The notes beneath the pieces were generated by a model, which was given only the letters and a program-made list of their open reading frames with translations, was not told where the DNA came from and searched no databases. From Aurantiacibacter spongiae (GTDB taxonomy: Bacteria > Pseudomonadota > Alphaproteobacteria > Sphingomonadales > Sphingomonadaceae), in NCBI RefSeq assembly GCF_003815535.1, contig NZ_RPFZ01000001.1:806001-870000 (forward strand): a DNA stretch of 64,000 nucleotides, given 5' to 3'. Of this stretch, positions 28,071-37,475 are shown one piece after another (the first letter of the stretch is position 1; every line of letters begins with the position of its first letter). Position numbers and translations under genes: made by a program.

Positions 28071-28493
28071 TCAGCCGACGATCTCGTCTTTGTCGAAGAA
28101 ATAGGCGATCTCGGTCGCCGCGTTCTCGTCACTGTCGGAACCGTGGACCGAATTGGCTTCAATGCTTTCGGCATAGGTCTTGCGGATCGTGCCCTCTTCG
28201 GCATCGGCGGGATTGGTCGCACCCATCACGGCGCGGTTGCGCTTGACCGCATCCTCGCCTTCGAGGACTTGGACGACCACGGGGCCGCTGGTCATGAAGT
28301 CCACCAGTTCACCGAAGAAGGGCCGCTCCTTGTGGACGGCGTAGAACCCTTCTGCCTGGTCCCTGGACATCATGATGCGCTTCGATGCGACGACGCGCAG
28401 GCCAGCATCTTCCAGCATCTTGGTAACCGCGCCGGTCAGGTTGCGGCGGGTGGCATCGGGCTTGATGATCGAAAAGGTGCGGGTAACCGCCAT
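28071..28493 (-). CDS. ndk: Nucleoside diphosphate kinase
   Basis: Exchanges the terminal phosphate between nucleoside triphosphates and diphosphates. 140 residues, the normal length. Opens [20 protein letters not shown], and the active histidine is in [17 protein letters not shown]. It is the last gene of a leftward series after pepA, DUF2256, holC and a lipoprotein, with an 88-base gap before it that may hold its own promoter. A terminator follows. Confidence 0.98.
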   Translation of the reverse strand: MAVTRTFSIIKPDATRRNLTGAVTKMLEDAGLRVVASKRIMMSRDQAEGFYAVHKERPFFGELVDFMTSGPVVVQVLEGEDAVKRNRAVMGATNPADAEEGTIRKTYAESIEANSVHGSDSDENAATEIAYFFDKDEIVG

Positions 28494-28581
28494 CTGGATT
28501 GTCCTTACAGTATTTTCGGAAGGTTGCGGGATTGCGCGCGCCCCTAGCGCCCGACCGGCGTTTGGGCAAGCCTGCGCAACC

Positions 28582-29055
28582 TCAGGCGCCGGTCCGATAG
28601 AAGGTCAGCTGCGTTTGCGAACCGCCGCCGGCATTCACCGACTGCACGAAGAGCTCCGCCCCATCTTCGCGCCGAGCGATGAATCCGGCTCCGATATCGG
28701 CGCGGTCGCGCGATGCGATGACATACCCGGCGGCCTCGGCCTCGTCGCGGTAGTGCGCTACGATATCGGCGGGCGAGGCGGGGCTGTCGAAACCGATCAT
28801 CTGTCCCGAACCCGCGTCGTCGGACATGGTCGCCGTCGCCGTTACCCTCGCGTCTTCATGGATCGAGAACCCCGTTGGCAGGTCGGGAGTCTGGCCTTCC
28901 TTCCGGTTGAGCGTCATCGTCCCGCCATTGCCGTTGGAAAACTCGGCGGTCATGCCCGCGTCAGACGCAGCGGCGTCCTGCGGCACCTGGTCCGGCTCGG
29001 ACGTGCAGGCGGGCAGAGCCAGCAGCGCGGCCAGGAAAAGCGCGGCCCTTTGCAT
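28582..29055 (-). CDS. Small exported lipoprotein of unknown function
   Basis: 157 residues. The N-terminus is a lipoprotein signal with lipobox ALPAC (Cys17), then a Ser/Asp-rich linker and a compact domain with [17 protein letters not shown] and [20 protein letters not shown], a pattern of small envelope proteins that bind or sense without a catalytic motif. It starts 12 bases after holC. No function is claimed. Confidence 0.75.
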   Translation of the reverse strand: MQRAALFLAALLALPACTSEPDQVPQDAAASDAGMTAEFSNGNGGTMTLNRKEGQTPDLPTGFSIHEDARVTATATMSDDAGSGQMIGFDSPASPADIVAHYRDEAEAAGYVIASRDRADIGAGFIARREDGAELFVQSVNAGGGSQTQLTFYRTGA

Positions 29056-29067
29056 TACGAAATTCTC

Positions 29068-29505
29068 CTACGGTCCCTCGACCCAGCGACCGGCCTGGGT
29101 TTTCCAGAATTTGCGTTCGATGTCTTCGCGACCGGCGAGATCGCGCCAGGTCGACCGCGCGCCGTCGATCGTGGCATCGTCGAACACATACAGCACCCGC
29201 TCGAACCCGTCCCCGGGGTGGCGCCACTGGCCGTCGGCGAGAAGCAGGATGGCCGCCTTGTTGTTGGCCGCGACCTCCTGCGCCAGCAATATCGGCTGAT
29301 CGGCCTCGTCCCCCGACCCGGCGATGCCGTGGGCGAGAAAGCTCTCGGGGGCACTCTCCCACAGCGCTTTCGATATCTCTTCGAGCAACGCTTCGCCCTC
29401 GGCGACGATCAGCAGGCGCTTGCCCGCCTCGCGCGACTTTCGCGCCAGCAAGGCAATCGCGGCGGCTCGGGGGTCAGTAGAAAGCCGGTAGAAATCGACG
29501 CGCAT
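29068..29505 (-). CDS. holC: DNA polymerase III, chi subunit
   Basis: Clamp-loader accessory subunit that links the polymerase to SSB. 145 residues, with VDFYRLSTDPRAAAIALLAR at the start, LLIVAEGEALLEEISKALW, and a conserved FLAHG and PILL region. It follows pepA as in many proteobacteria. The ATG at 29505 is fixed by its one-base overlap with the stop of the DUF2256 gene; the longer in-frame version lies inside that gene. Confidence 0.9.
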   Translation of the reverse strand: MRVDFYRLSTDPRAAAIALLARKSREAGKRLLIVAEGEALLEEISKALWESAPESFLAHGIAGSGDEADQPILLAQEVAANNKAAILLLADGQWRHPGDGFERVLYVFDDATIDGARSTWRDLAGREDIERKFWKTQAGRWVEGP

Positions 29506-29648
29506 CAGGAAGGACCGCTCCTGCCGCGCCGGCAGCGTTCGGAACAATAGCGCACAGAAGGCCAATCCCGCTCCCACTTCTTCCGCCAGGCGAAAGGCAG
29601 ACCGCAGCCAGCGCAGGTCTTCGTGGGCAGGTCTGCCTTCTTGCGCAT
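29505..29648 (-). CDS. DUF2256 zinc-ribbon-like small protein
   Basis: 47 residues, [20 protein letters not shown] then [20 protein letters not shown]. The pattern CxxCG...WRKKW...YCSxxC is the DUF2256 signature, with four cysteines that could bind zinc. The family is often found near photolyase/cryptochrome genes, but here it sits between pepA (16-base gap) and holC (TGATG overlap). It is too short for most gene finders. Function unknown. Confidence 0.88.
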   Translation of the reverse strand: MRKKADLPTKTCAGCGLPFAWRKKWERDWPSVRYCSERCRRGRSGPS

Positions 29649-29664
29649 CCTGCCCACGCGAACC

Positions 29665-31125
29665 CTACCCCTCGATGGTGTCGCGCACGAGGCGGTCGAT
29701 CAGGCGGACGCCGTATCCGGTGGCACCCTTGTCCCACGTTGCGCCGGGCTTGTCCGCCCAGACCATACCGGCAACGTCGCAATGCGCCCAGTTCACGCCG
29801 TCTTCGATAAAGCGCTGAAGATACTGCGCCGCGGTGATCGAGCCGGCGAAGCGCGGACCGACGTTCTTCATGTCGGCGATCTGACTGTCGAGCAGCTTGT
29901 CGTAGGCGGGCGATAACGGCATGCGCCACAGCTTGTCGCCCGTTTCGCGGCCCGCCGCGAGCAGGCTGTCGGCCAGCGCATCGTCATTCGAGAATACGCC
30001 CGCATGCTCGGTCCCCAGCGCGACGAGCATCGCACCGGTCAGCGTGGCGAAATCGACGATGGTCTTGGGGCTGTATTCGCGCTGGACCCAGGTCAGTGCG
30101 TCGCACAACACCAGCCGACCCTCGGCATCGGTATTGATGACCTCGACCGTCTGCCCGCTCATGGTGGTGACGACGTCGCTGGGGCGCATGGCATTGCCGT
30201 CGGGCATGTTCTCGACGAGACCGCACACGCCGATCACGTTGGCCTTGGCCTTGCGACCGGCCAGCGCCAGCATCGCGCCGGCGACGGCGCCCGCGCCGCC
30301 CATGTCCCATTTCATGTCCTCCATGCCGGCGCCGGGCTTGATGGAGATGCCGCCCGAATCGAAAGTGACGCCCTTGCCCACGAAAACCGTGGGCGCATCG
30401 CCCTCGCGGCCACCCATCCATTCGATCGCGAGGAGCCTGCCTTCACGCTGCGATCCCTGGCTGACGCCGAGCAGCGCGCCCATGCCGAGGTCGCGCATTT
30501 CGGCCTCGTCGAGCACGCGGATGGTGACGCCCGTGCCGTCGAACCGCTTGCGACAGCGTTCGACGAAGCTTTCGGGGTAGATGATATTGGCCGGTTCGGA
30601 GACCAGTTCGCGGGTGAATTCCACGCCGGCGGCAACAGCTTGCGCATCCGCCCATTCGCCGTGTGTCCCATCGGGCGAGCCACGCACCATGACCGACGCA
30701 AGAGTGGGCTTCTGTTCGTCGCGGAGCCTGGTGCGGTACTGATCCCAGCGCCAGGCGCGAAGCCGCATCCCCGTCAGCACGGCGGCAGTCTCACGAGCAT
30801 CGAGCCCGCTTGCACCGGCATCGAGAACCAGTTCCGTCTCTCCGCTGACGAGATATTTCGCGGTCAGCGCCGCGCCGGCGCGTTCCAGCGCCGCGATGCG
30901 CCCTTCGTCGTCCGGTTTGCCCGCCCCGGCCAGGGCCACGCGGGTCACCGCATCGCCGTTTTGCGCGAACCCGTCGAACACCTGTCCGGCCTTGCCGGTG
31001 AACCGCGATGCCTTCGCACCTTCCGCTACGGCGCGCGGCAGATCGCCGGGCACCTTGTCCTGATCGACGATACGGGCGAGCAGGCGGGGCGTGTCGGTGG
31101 CGGAATCGCGAAATTCGATCTTCAT
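29665..31125 (-). CDS. pepA: Leucyl aminopeptidase (M17)
   Basis: Cytosolic metallo-exopeptidase that removes N-terminal residues; in other bacteria PepA also binds DNA. 486 residues. Metal and catalytic motifs are [18 protein letters not shown] (Lys, Asp), [15 protein letters not shown], and the M17 signature [16 protein letters not shown] (Asp, Glu, Arg). It leads a leftward group with DUF2256 and holC. Confidence 0.97.
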   Translation of the reverse strand: MKIEFRDSATDTPRLLARIVDQDKVPGDLPRAVAEGAKASRFTGKAGQVFDGFAQNGDAVTRVALAGAGKPDDEGRIAALERAGAALTAKYLVSGETELVLDAGASGLDARETAAVLTGMRLRAWRWDQYRTRLRDEQKPTLASVMVRGSPDGTHGEWADAQAVAAGVEFTRELVSEPANIIYPESFVERCRKRFDGTGVTIRVLDEAEMRDLGMGALLGVSQGSQREGRLLAIEWMGGREGDAPTVFVGKGVTFDSGGISIKPGAGMEDMKWDMGGAGAVAGAMLALAGRKAKANVIGVCGLVENMPDGNAMRPSDVVTTMSGQTVEVINTDAEGRLVLCDALTWVQREYSPKTIVDFATLTGAMLVALGTEHAGVFSNDDALADSLLAAGRETGDKLWRMPLSPAYDKLLDSQIADMKNVGPRFAGSITAAQYLQRFIEDGVNWAHCDVAGMVWADKPGATWDKGATGYGVRLIDRLVRDTIEG

Positions 31126-31226
31126 GTAAGCTCCGGGAATGACTGTGCGGGGTGCATAGATGGCGCGTGAAATCGCGCCTGCAATGTTGCGTTGCGATTA
31201 CGGTCGCGCGGTGCAATAGGCAAGCC

Positions 31227-33569
31227 ATGCCCATCGGCCAGCCCTTCGCGCCGCAAGCCGTACCCTTGCGCTTGCCGCTGGCGGGAATCGTCGCAGCGCT
31301 GCTGCTGGGCCTCCCCTGTTCGGTTCTGGCCCAGGCCGGTGCGGCCCCCGGTGTCGATACGGCACAGGACAATCCGGTCGAGGACGACATCCTCGATGCG
31401 CGGTTGCCGGATGACGGGTCCGTACCCGCCCCGCCTGTCCTTCCCCAATTCAACGCGGCGGGGGAGCGGCAAATCGCCTTCGAGGCGAACGAGCTTGAAT
31501 ACGATTCGACGACCGAAACCGTCACCGCGTCGGGCAACGTCTTCATTCGCTCGGGCGATCAGTCGGTGCGCGCGGACGCGGTAACCTGGAACCGCCTGAC
31601 AGGAGAGATCGTCGCCACCGGCGATATCCGCTTCGTCGACGAGGACGGCAACCAGCTTTTCACCGATCGCCTCGTGCTGACGGACGAACTGGAAGCAGGG
31701 GCGATGGACAACCTGCTACTTGTCTTCCAGGAAGGCGGGCGGCTGGCGGCGGAACAGGCACGGCGCGACGAGGCGGGCGATATCGCCCTGACCCGGGCGG
31801 CCTACTCGTCTTGCGCGGTAGAGACGGGGAGCGGGTGCCCGAAACGCCCAAGCTGGCGCCTGACCGCCGAACGTGTGACTTATGATTCGGCGACGGACAA
31901 GATTCGTTTCCGCGATGCCTATCTCGAACTGTTCGGCGCCCGGGTGCTGCCGCTGCCCGGGCTGACGATCCGTGCGGGCGGCGGGGCCAATTCAGGGATC
32001 TTCATCCCCGATGTCGGCATCACGGCATCGAACGGCATCGAGATCAGCGACAGCTATTACATGCGGCTGGCCGACAATCGCGACCTGACGCTGTCGGCCT
32101 ATGTCTATACCGAGGCGGCACCGATGGCCTCGGCCCAGTACCGCCATCTGACCGGCAACGGAGCCTTCCAGGTCACCGGCTACATTACCCACGGCTCGCG
32201 CATACCGCTCGGATCGCAGCGGCTCATCAGCGAGGATGGCCTTCGCGGCTACGTTTTTTCCAACGGACGCTTCCAGATCGGCGAGCACTGGACGGCGACC
32301 GGATCGCTGCGCATTGCCAGCGACCGGACCTTTCTGCGCCGCTACGACATAAGCCGCGAGGATCGCATCCGCTCGATGGTCGAACTCGAGCGGATCGATG
32401 ACCGGTCCTACCTTTCCCTGTCCGGCTGGGCGACGCAGGCGCTGCTGGTCGATACGCCGCAAGGTCAGGTTCCGCTCGCGCTGCCGCTGATCGACGCGCG
32501 TTACCTGCTCGACGATCCCGTGCTGGGCGGCGACATCGAACTCCAGGCCAACACGCTGGCGGTCACCCGCGGCGACGGGCAGGACACGCAGCGCGCCTTC
32601 GCCAGGGCCCAGTGGGACTTGCGGCGAATAACGCGCTGGGGACAGGAGGTGACGTTCACCGCGCTCGCACGGGGCGACATCTATCATTCCGACGGGAACG
32701 CACTCAATCCGGTGCCGCTCTATTCCGGTCAGCCCGGCTGGCAGGGTCGCGCCGTCGCGATCGGCGCTCTCGATGTGAAGTGGCCCCTCATCGGCAGCGC
32801 GTTCGGCGGCACGCAGACGCTGACGCCGCGGGTCCAACTCGTCGCGGCACCCGATATCCGCAACCTCGCGATACCGAACGAGGATGCGCGCGCCATCGAT
32901 CTGGAGGATTCCAACCTTTTCGCGCTCAACCGTTTTCCCGGTTACGACCGCGTGGAAGACGGCGTGAGGCTGACCTACGGCATCGACTGGGAAGTGAACC
33001 GGCCCGGATGGCGCGTGGAAACCACCGTGGGCCAGTCCTACCGGCTTTCCGACGAGCCGAATCTGTTTCCGGACGGAACCGGTCTCAACGAACAGTTTTC
33101 CGATTTCGTCGGCCGCACCAAGATCCGTTACCGCGACTTCATCCAGTTCACCCACCGGTTCCGTCTCGACAAGGACAGTTTCGCGGTACGGCGCAACGAG
33201 GTGGACGCCACCGTGGGGTCGGCGCGCACCTATGCCGAGATCGGCTACCTGCGCCTCAACCGCGACATCGACCCGCTGTTTCAGGATCTGCAGGACCGCG
33301 AGGAACTGCGCCTCGCCGGACGCCTCGCGTTCCAGCGATACTGGTCGGTCTTCGGTTCCGCGGTCGTCAACCTGACAGACCGGGAGGAAGATCCGACCTT
33401 CTCGGCCGACGGATTCGAACCCCTTCGCACGCGGCTGGGCGTCGCTTACGCTGACGACTGCCTCGAATTCGGCGTAACCTGGCGCCGCGACTACATTCAG
33501 CTTGCCGACGCACAGAACGGCAATTCTTTCCGCATCTATTTCCGACTGCGCAATCTCGGTTTTCGCTGA
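31227..33569 (+). CDS. lptD: LPS-assembly protein LptD (outer-membrane translocon)
   Basis: Inserts lipopolysaccharide into the outer leaflet together with LptE. 780 residues. Signal peptide about residues 1-35 (IVAALLLGLPCSVLAQ), then an OstA/LptA-like domain (about 85-190: FEANELEYDSTTETVTASGN, VRADAVTWNRLTGEIVATGD) and a C-terminal beta-barrel ending in aromatic Phe-Arg (RIYFRLRNLGFR). The ATG at 31227 leads into the signal peptide; the longer frame from 31152 adds a Cys/Arg-rich stretch. It is first in lptD-surA-pdxA-rsmA, the order known from E. coli. Confidence 0.95.
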   Translation: MPIGQPFAPQAVPLRLPLAGIVAALLLGLPCSVLAQAGAAPGVDTAQDNPVEDDILDARLPDDGSVPAPPVLPQFNAAGERQIAFEANELEYDSTTETVTASGNVFIRSGDQSVRADAVTWNRLTGEIVATGDIRFVDEDGNQLFTDRLVLTDELEAGAMDNLLLVFQEGGRLAAEQARRDEAGDIALTRAAYSSCAVETGSGCPKRPSWRLTAERVTYDSATDKIRFRDAYLELFGARVLPLPGLTIRAGGGANSGIFIPDVGITASNGIEISDSYYMRLADNRDLTLSAYVYTEAAPMASAQYRHLTGNGAFQVTGYITHGSRIPLGSQRLISEDGLRGYVFSNGRFQIGEHWTATGSLRIASDRTFLRRYDISREDRIRSMVELERIDDRSYLSLSGWATQALLVDTPQGQVPLALPLIDARYLLDDPVLGGDIELQANTLAVTRGDGQDTQRAFARAQWDLRRITRWGQEVTFTALARGDIYHSDGNALNPVPLYSGQPGWQGRAVAIGALDVKWPLIGSAFGGTQTLTPRVQLVAAPDIRNLAIPNEDARAIDLEDSNLFALNRFPGYDRVEDGVRLTYGIDWEVNRPGWRVETTVGQSYRLSDEPNLFPDGTGLNEQFSDFVGRTKIRYRDFIQFTHRFRLDKDSFAVRRNEVDATVGSARTYAEIGYLRLNRDIDPLFQDLQDREELRLAGRLAFQRYWSVFGSAVVNLTDREEDPTFSADGFEPLRTRLGVAYADDCLEFGVTWRRDYIQLADAQNGNSFRIYFRLRNLGFR

Positions 33570-33683
33570 TCGGTCCGGATTGCCGTTTTCTGCGCGCTTC
33601 GCTAGGGCGCGAGGCTCAGCTACCGTTAAGCCGCCGCTCGCCAAGGCGAGCCTTGCGATTTACGGGGCGCAATTCCTGCGCCG

Positions 33684-35063
33684 ATGAAGCAGATTAGGGT
33701 GCATGACGTGAGATTTTTCGCCAAGACGACCTTGCAACTGGGGCTTGTTTCGCTCGTTTCAGGCGCGCTTTGCGCAACGCCGGTGCTGGCGCAGGCCGCC
33801 GTCAGCAGCAGCGATGCGTTCAATTTTCCCGAAGATATCTCCTTCATCGCCCGGCAGGACAACCCGAACGATCGCAGCGCGACGGCGCGGGTGAACGGGA
33901 ATATCATCACCGGGACGGAGATCGACGACCGGGTCGCTCTCATCCTGTCGGCGCAGCCGGACGTGCAGCTGTCGCAGGAGGACATGCAGGGGCTGCGTTT
34001 GCAGGTTCTGCGCAATCTGATCGACGAAACCCTGCAGGTGCAGGAAGCCGCCGCGCAGGACATGCCGGTTACCGAAGAAGAGGTGAAATCGGCCTATGAG
34101 CGCTTCGCGCGCGAGGGGCGCGGGATGTCGCCCGAGGAACTCGATGCCTATCTGCGCTCGGTCGGCTCCTCGCCGAATTCGATCAAGCGCCAGATCCAGG
34201 GGGAACTGGCGTGGGACAGGCTGCTGCGCCGCAACGTCGCGCCCTTCGTGAACGTATCGGAAGGCGAGGTGACCGAATTGAAGGAGCGCCTCGAAGCATC
34301 GCGCGGGACGACGGAGTACCGGCTCGGAGAGATTTTTCTCGCGGCCACCCCCGCCAATAGCGAGCAGGTGCTGGCGAACGCGCAGCAGATCGTCCAGCAA
34401 TTGCGCGAGGGCGGCAGCTTCGTCGCCTATGCGCGGCAGTATTCCCAGGCGTCGAGCGCCATCGTCGGTGGCGATCTTGGCTGGATCAGGCTGGAGCAAT
34501 TGCAGAACGCGCAGCTGGAAACCGCCGCCGCGCAGATGTCGCCCGGCCAGCTGGTAGGACCGTTGCAAATCCCGGGCGGTTATTCGATCCTGCTGATGAT
34601 CGACCAGCGCCAGATCGGCATGGCCGACCCGCGCGATGCCGTCCTGTCGCTGAAGCAGATTTCCATCGACTGGCCGGAAGGTCTGTCCGATGCCGAGATC
34701 GAACAGCGCGGAAACGCCTTCATGCAGGAAGTGCAGTCGTTCCAGGGTTGCGGCGACGCCGACGCGCGCGCCGCGGCGCTCGGAGCCACGACGGTCGACA
34801 ATGACGAGATTGCCGTGCGCGCGCTGCCGGAGCAGTTGCAGCCGATCCTGCTCAACCTCAATGTCGGGCAGACGACGCCGCCCTTCGGTGTGCTGGAGGA
34901 GGGCATTCGGGTGCTTATGCTGTGCGGGCGGGACGATCCGGCCGAAGCTGTCGGCCCGACGACCGATCAGCTCATGGCGCAGATGGAGGACGAGCGAATC
35001 AATCGCCGCGCCCAGCGTTATCTGCGCGACCTCAGGCGCGACGCGGTAATCGAGTACAACTGA
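33684..35063 (+). CDS. surA: SurA-like periplasmic chaperone / peptidyl-prolyl isomerase
   Basis: 459 residues. Assists outer-membrane protein folding, including LptD. Signal peptide about residues 14-36 (LVSLVSGALCATPVLAQ). The chaperone domain includes ARVNGNIITGTEIDDRVALI and QVLRNLIDETLQVQEAAAQD; one parvulin domain is at about residues 205-315 (EYRLGEIFLAATP, YSQASSAIVGGDLGW, LVGPLQIPGGYSILLM). A second region (AVLSLKQISIDWPEGLSD) is degenerate. pdxA begins five bases after its stop. Confidence 0.93.
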   Translation: MKQIRVHDVRFFAKTTLQLGLVSLVSGALCATPVLAQAAVSSSDAFNFPEDISFIARQDNPNDRSATARVNGNIITGTEIDDRVALILSAQPDVQLSQEDMQGLRLQVLRNLIDETLQVQEAAAQDMPVTEEEVKSAYERFAREGRGMSPEELDAYLRSVGSSPNSIKRQIQGELAWDRLLRRNVAPFVNVSEGEVTELKERLEASRGTTEYRLGEIFLAATPANSEQVLANAQQIVQQLREGGSFVAYARQYSQASSAIVGGDLGWIRLEQLQNAQLETAAAQMSPGQLVGPLQIPGGYSILLMIDQRQIGMADPRDAVLSLKQISIDWPEGLSDAEIEQRGNAFMQEVQSFQGCGDADARAAALGATTVDNDEIAVRALPEQLQPILLNLNVGQTTPPFGVLEEGIRVLMLCGRDDPAEAVGPTTDQLMAQMEDERINRRAQRYLRDLRRDAVIEYN

Positions 35064-35068
35064 GCGGC

Positions 35069-36073
35069 GTGAGCGACCTTCCCCTCGCCGTATCCATCGG
35101 AGACCCGGCGGGGGTCGGCCCGGAGATCATCGCCCGCGCCTTCGCCCAGCGGTTCGAGCTGGCGTTGCCGCCGTTCGTCGTCATCGGCTCTGGTGCCGTC
35201 ATTGGCGATGCCGCGGTCGCCTGCGGTATCGACCTGGCGTGGAGCGAACTGAACCATCGCGGCGTGGAAGGCATCTGGCCCGACGCCCTGCCCGTGATCG
35301 ACGACGCTTTTCGCGGATACCGATACCGGCCTGGCGAACCCGACCGGGCGGGTGCGGAAATGGCACTGGTCGCACTGGAATCTGCCATCGACCGGGTAAA
35401 GGCCGGCCACACCGCCGCCGTCGTCACCGCGCCCGTCGCCAAGTCGGCCATCGCGCAGATCGCACCGGGTTTCGTCGGACAGACCGAATTTCTCGCCGCC
35501 GCCTGCGGCCTGCCGGCGGACGACGCGGTGATGATGCTCGCCGGGCCGTCGCTGCGCACTGTGCCGATGACGGTCCACTGCGCGCTCGCCGATGTGCCGG
35601 CGCGCCTCTCGTCGGAACTGATCGTCACGCGCAGCCGCATTGTCGCCCGTGCGCTCACGACCGATTTCGGTATCGCCAGGCCGCGCCTCGCGATCGCCGG
35701 GTTGAACCCCCACGCGGGCGAGGATGGGCGCATGGGATCGGAGGAAGCCACGATCATCGCGCCCGCCATTGCCCGGCTTCGTGCCGAGGGGATCGACGCC
35801 ACTGGCCCTCATCCCGCCGATACGTTGTTCGCCCCGCACAAGCGCGGCAGCTACGATGTCGCCATCGCCATGTATCACGACCAGGCGCTCGTGCCGATCA
35901 AGGCGCTCGATTTCGACGAGGGGGTGAACGTCACGCTCGGTCTGCCGATCGTGCGCACCTCCCCCGACCACGGCACGGCGTTCGATATCGCCGGCAAGGG
36001 CACCGCGCGTCCCGAGGCCATGATTGCAGCGATCCGCATGGCGGCAGACATCGCGCGGCGAAGAAGCCGCTGA
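35069..36073 (+). CDS. pdxA: 4-hydroxythreonine-4-phosphate dehydrogenase
   Basis: Oxidises and decarboxylates 4-phosphohydroxy-threonine in pyridoxal phosphate synthesis. 334 residues, GTG start at 35069, placed directly before AVSIGDPAGVGPEIIARAFA. Metal-binding histidines are in GLNPHAGEDGRMGSEE and AIAMYHDQALVPIKAL, with a further His in GPHPADTLF. rsmA follows after 17 bases. Confidence 0.97.
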   Translation: MSDLPLAVSIGDPAGVGPEIIARAFAQRFELALPPFVVIGSGAVIGDAAVACGIDLAWSELNHRGVEGIWPDALPVIDDAFRGYRYRPGEPDRAGAEMALVALESAIDRVKAGHTAAVVTAPVAKSAIAQIAPGFVGQTEFLAAACGLPADDAVMMLAGPSLRTVPMTVHCALADVPARLSSELIVTRSRIVARALTTDFGIARPRLAIAGLNPHAGEDGRMGSEEATIIAPAIARLRAEGIDATGPHPADTLFAPHKRGSYDVAIAMYHDQALVPIKALDFDEGVNVTLGLPIVRTSPDHGTAFDIAGKGTARPEAMIAAIRMAADIARRRSR

Positions 36074-36090
36074 CCGACACGGAGCCAAAG

Positions 36091-36930
36091 GTGAGCGATA
36101 CCCTGCCCCCCTTGCGAGACGTCATCGCTGCGCATGGCCTATCCGCCTCGAAGGCGCTGGGTCAGAACTTCCTGTTCGACGAGCAGCTTCTTGCCCGGAT
36201 CGCGGCCGTTCCCGGGGGCCTTGCGAACCGCGCCGTGCTCGAGATCGGTCCCGGACCTGGCGGCCTGACCCGTGCCCTGTTGCGCGCCGGTGCGCGCGTG
36301 ACCGCGATCGAGCGCGACGCGCGCTGCATCCCCGCGCTCGCCGAGTTGGGCGACGCCTTTCCCGGCAGGCTGCGCGTGATCGAGGATGACGCCCTTGCCG
36401 TCGATCATGCGGCGATCATGGATGAGCCTTTCGCCGTGGTCGCCAACCTGCCCTACAATATCGGCACCGCACTGTTCATTCGCTGGATGGGGGGGGCCGA
36501 ATGGCCGCCCGCCTGGACGAGCCTGACGCTGATGTTCCAGCAGGAGGTCGCCCAGCGTATCGTCGCGGCGCCCGGAACATCGGCCTACGGGCGTCTCGCC
36601 GTGCTGGCCGGGTGGCGCGCGCGTGCGAGGCTGGCGATGAAGGTCCACCGCAGCGCCTTCACCCCGCCGCCCAAGGTGATGAGCGCAATCGTGCATGTCG
36701 AGCCGGACGCCATGCCCGCCGGCCTATCCGCGCGCACGCTCGAACGCGTGACGGAGGCCGCCTTCGGCCAGCGACGCAAGATGCTGCGACAAAGCCTGAA
36801 GTCCGTGCCCGGCGCCCTGTCCGCGCTCGATCGGAGCGGGATAGACTCCACGCGGCGGGCGGAAACCCTGACGATCGACGAGTTCGTGAAGATCGCCCGG
36901 GCGATCGGCGACGGTTCTGCTACAGGATGA
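36091..36930 (+). CDS. rsmA: 16S rRNA (adenine-1518/1519-N6)-dimethyltransferase
   Basis: Dimethylates two adenines in helix 45 of 16S rRNA. 279 residues, GTG start. SKALGQNFLFDEQLLARI, the SAM motif VLEIGPGPGGLTRALL, and the catalytic NLPYNIGTALFIRW are present, as is FTPPPKVMSAIV. Its last 11 bases overlap the convergent PilZ gene. Confidence 0.97.
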   Translation: MSDTLPPLRDVIAAHGLSASKALGQNFLFDEQLLARIAAVPGGLANRAVLEIGPGPGGLTRALLRAGARVTAIERDARCIPALAELGDAFPGRLRVIEDDALAVDHAAIMDEPFAVVANLPYNIGTALFIRWMGGAEWPPAWTSLTLMFQQEVAQRIVAAPGTSAYGRLAVLAGWRARARLAMKVHRSAFTPPPKVMSAIVHVEPDAMPAGLSARTLERVTEAAFGQRRKMLRQSLKSVPGALSALDRSGIDSTRRAETLTIDEFVKIARAIGDGSATG

Positions 36931-37387
36931 ACAGGTCCGCGATAACGTAGGCCGCGCATCCCGCTGCCAGCGCCATCACGCAGTAGGACGCTACCGTGCG
37001 AACCAGCGTCTGCGGCGGCTGCATCTGTGCGACCGTCGTGGTCGGGCTGCGGGGCGGGGGCTTGCCCCCGAGAACGCGCGCGACATCGACCCGGTCGCGC
37101 AGGGCCACGCCGAAGAGCGGACCCTTCACCCAGCGCACGTGCCCGGCCAGGATATGACCCGAGACTTTCAGTTCCACGAATTCGCCCCGCCCGGGCGGAT
37201 GCTCGAGGCGACCCATCAGGCCGCGCGAGGAAAGGTCCGCCACGGCGAACTCGCGCAGACCCCGCCCATCGCGCACGGTCGCACGCAGCATCGTGCCGGC
37301 GCGCGGGTCGTTTCGGGCATTGTCCAAGGTGTGCATGGGCCTTTCCATCCGATGCCCCGCCGCAACGTAGATGCGGGCCGCAAGCAT
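36920..37387 (-). CDS. PilZ-domain protein with a C-terminal membrane helix
   Basis: Up to 155 residues. A PilZ-like domain (about residues 26-105) includes NDPRAGTMLRATVRDG, ADLSSRGLMGRLEHPPGRGE and LAGHVRWVKGPLFGVALRD. The RxxxR and D/NxSxxG motifs that contact c-di-GMP are partly met (DLSSRG fits; the arginine motif is weak). A single hydrophobic helix (about 132-155) ends the protein. Better ribosome-binding sequence (GGAAAGG) precedes an in-frame ATG at 37336, so the true start may be there or at 37348. It may answer the GGDEF-EAL protein (13720-16068), but that is only inference. Confidence 0.78.
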   Translation of the reverse strand: MLAARIYVAAGHRMERPMHTLDNARNDPRAGTMLRATVRDGRGLREFAVADLSSRGLMGRLEHPPGRGEFVELKVSGHILAGHVRWVKGPLFGVALRDRVDVARVLGGKPPPRSPTTTVAQMQPPQTLVRTVASYCVMALAAGCAAYVIADLFIL

Positions 37388-37475
37388 TGTGGGACAATGC
37401 CTAGGATCGGGTTAACGGCGGGCCGTGAGCCATCCGCCCCTTGGCCCGCCGTCGGCGCTGCGTTACACGCCGGCC

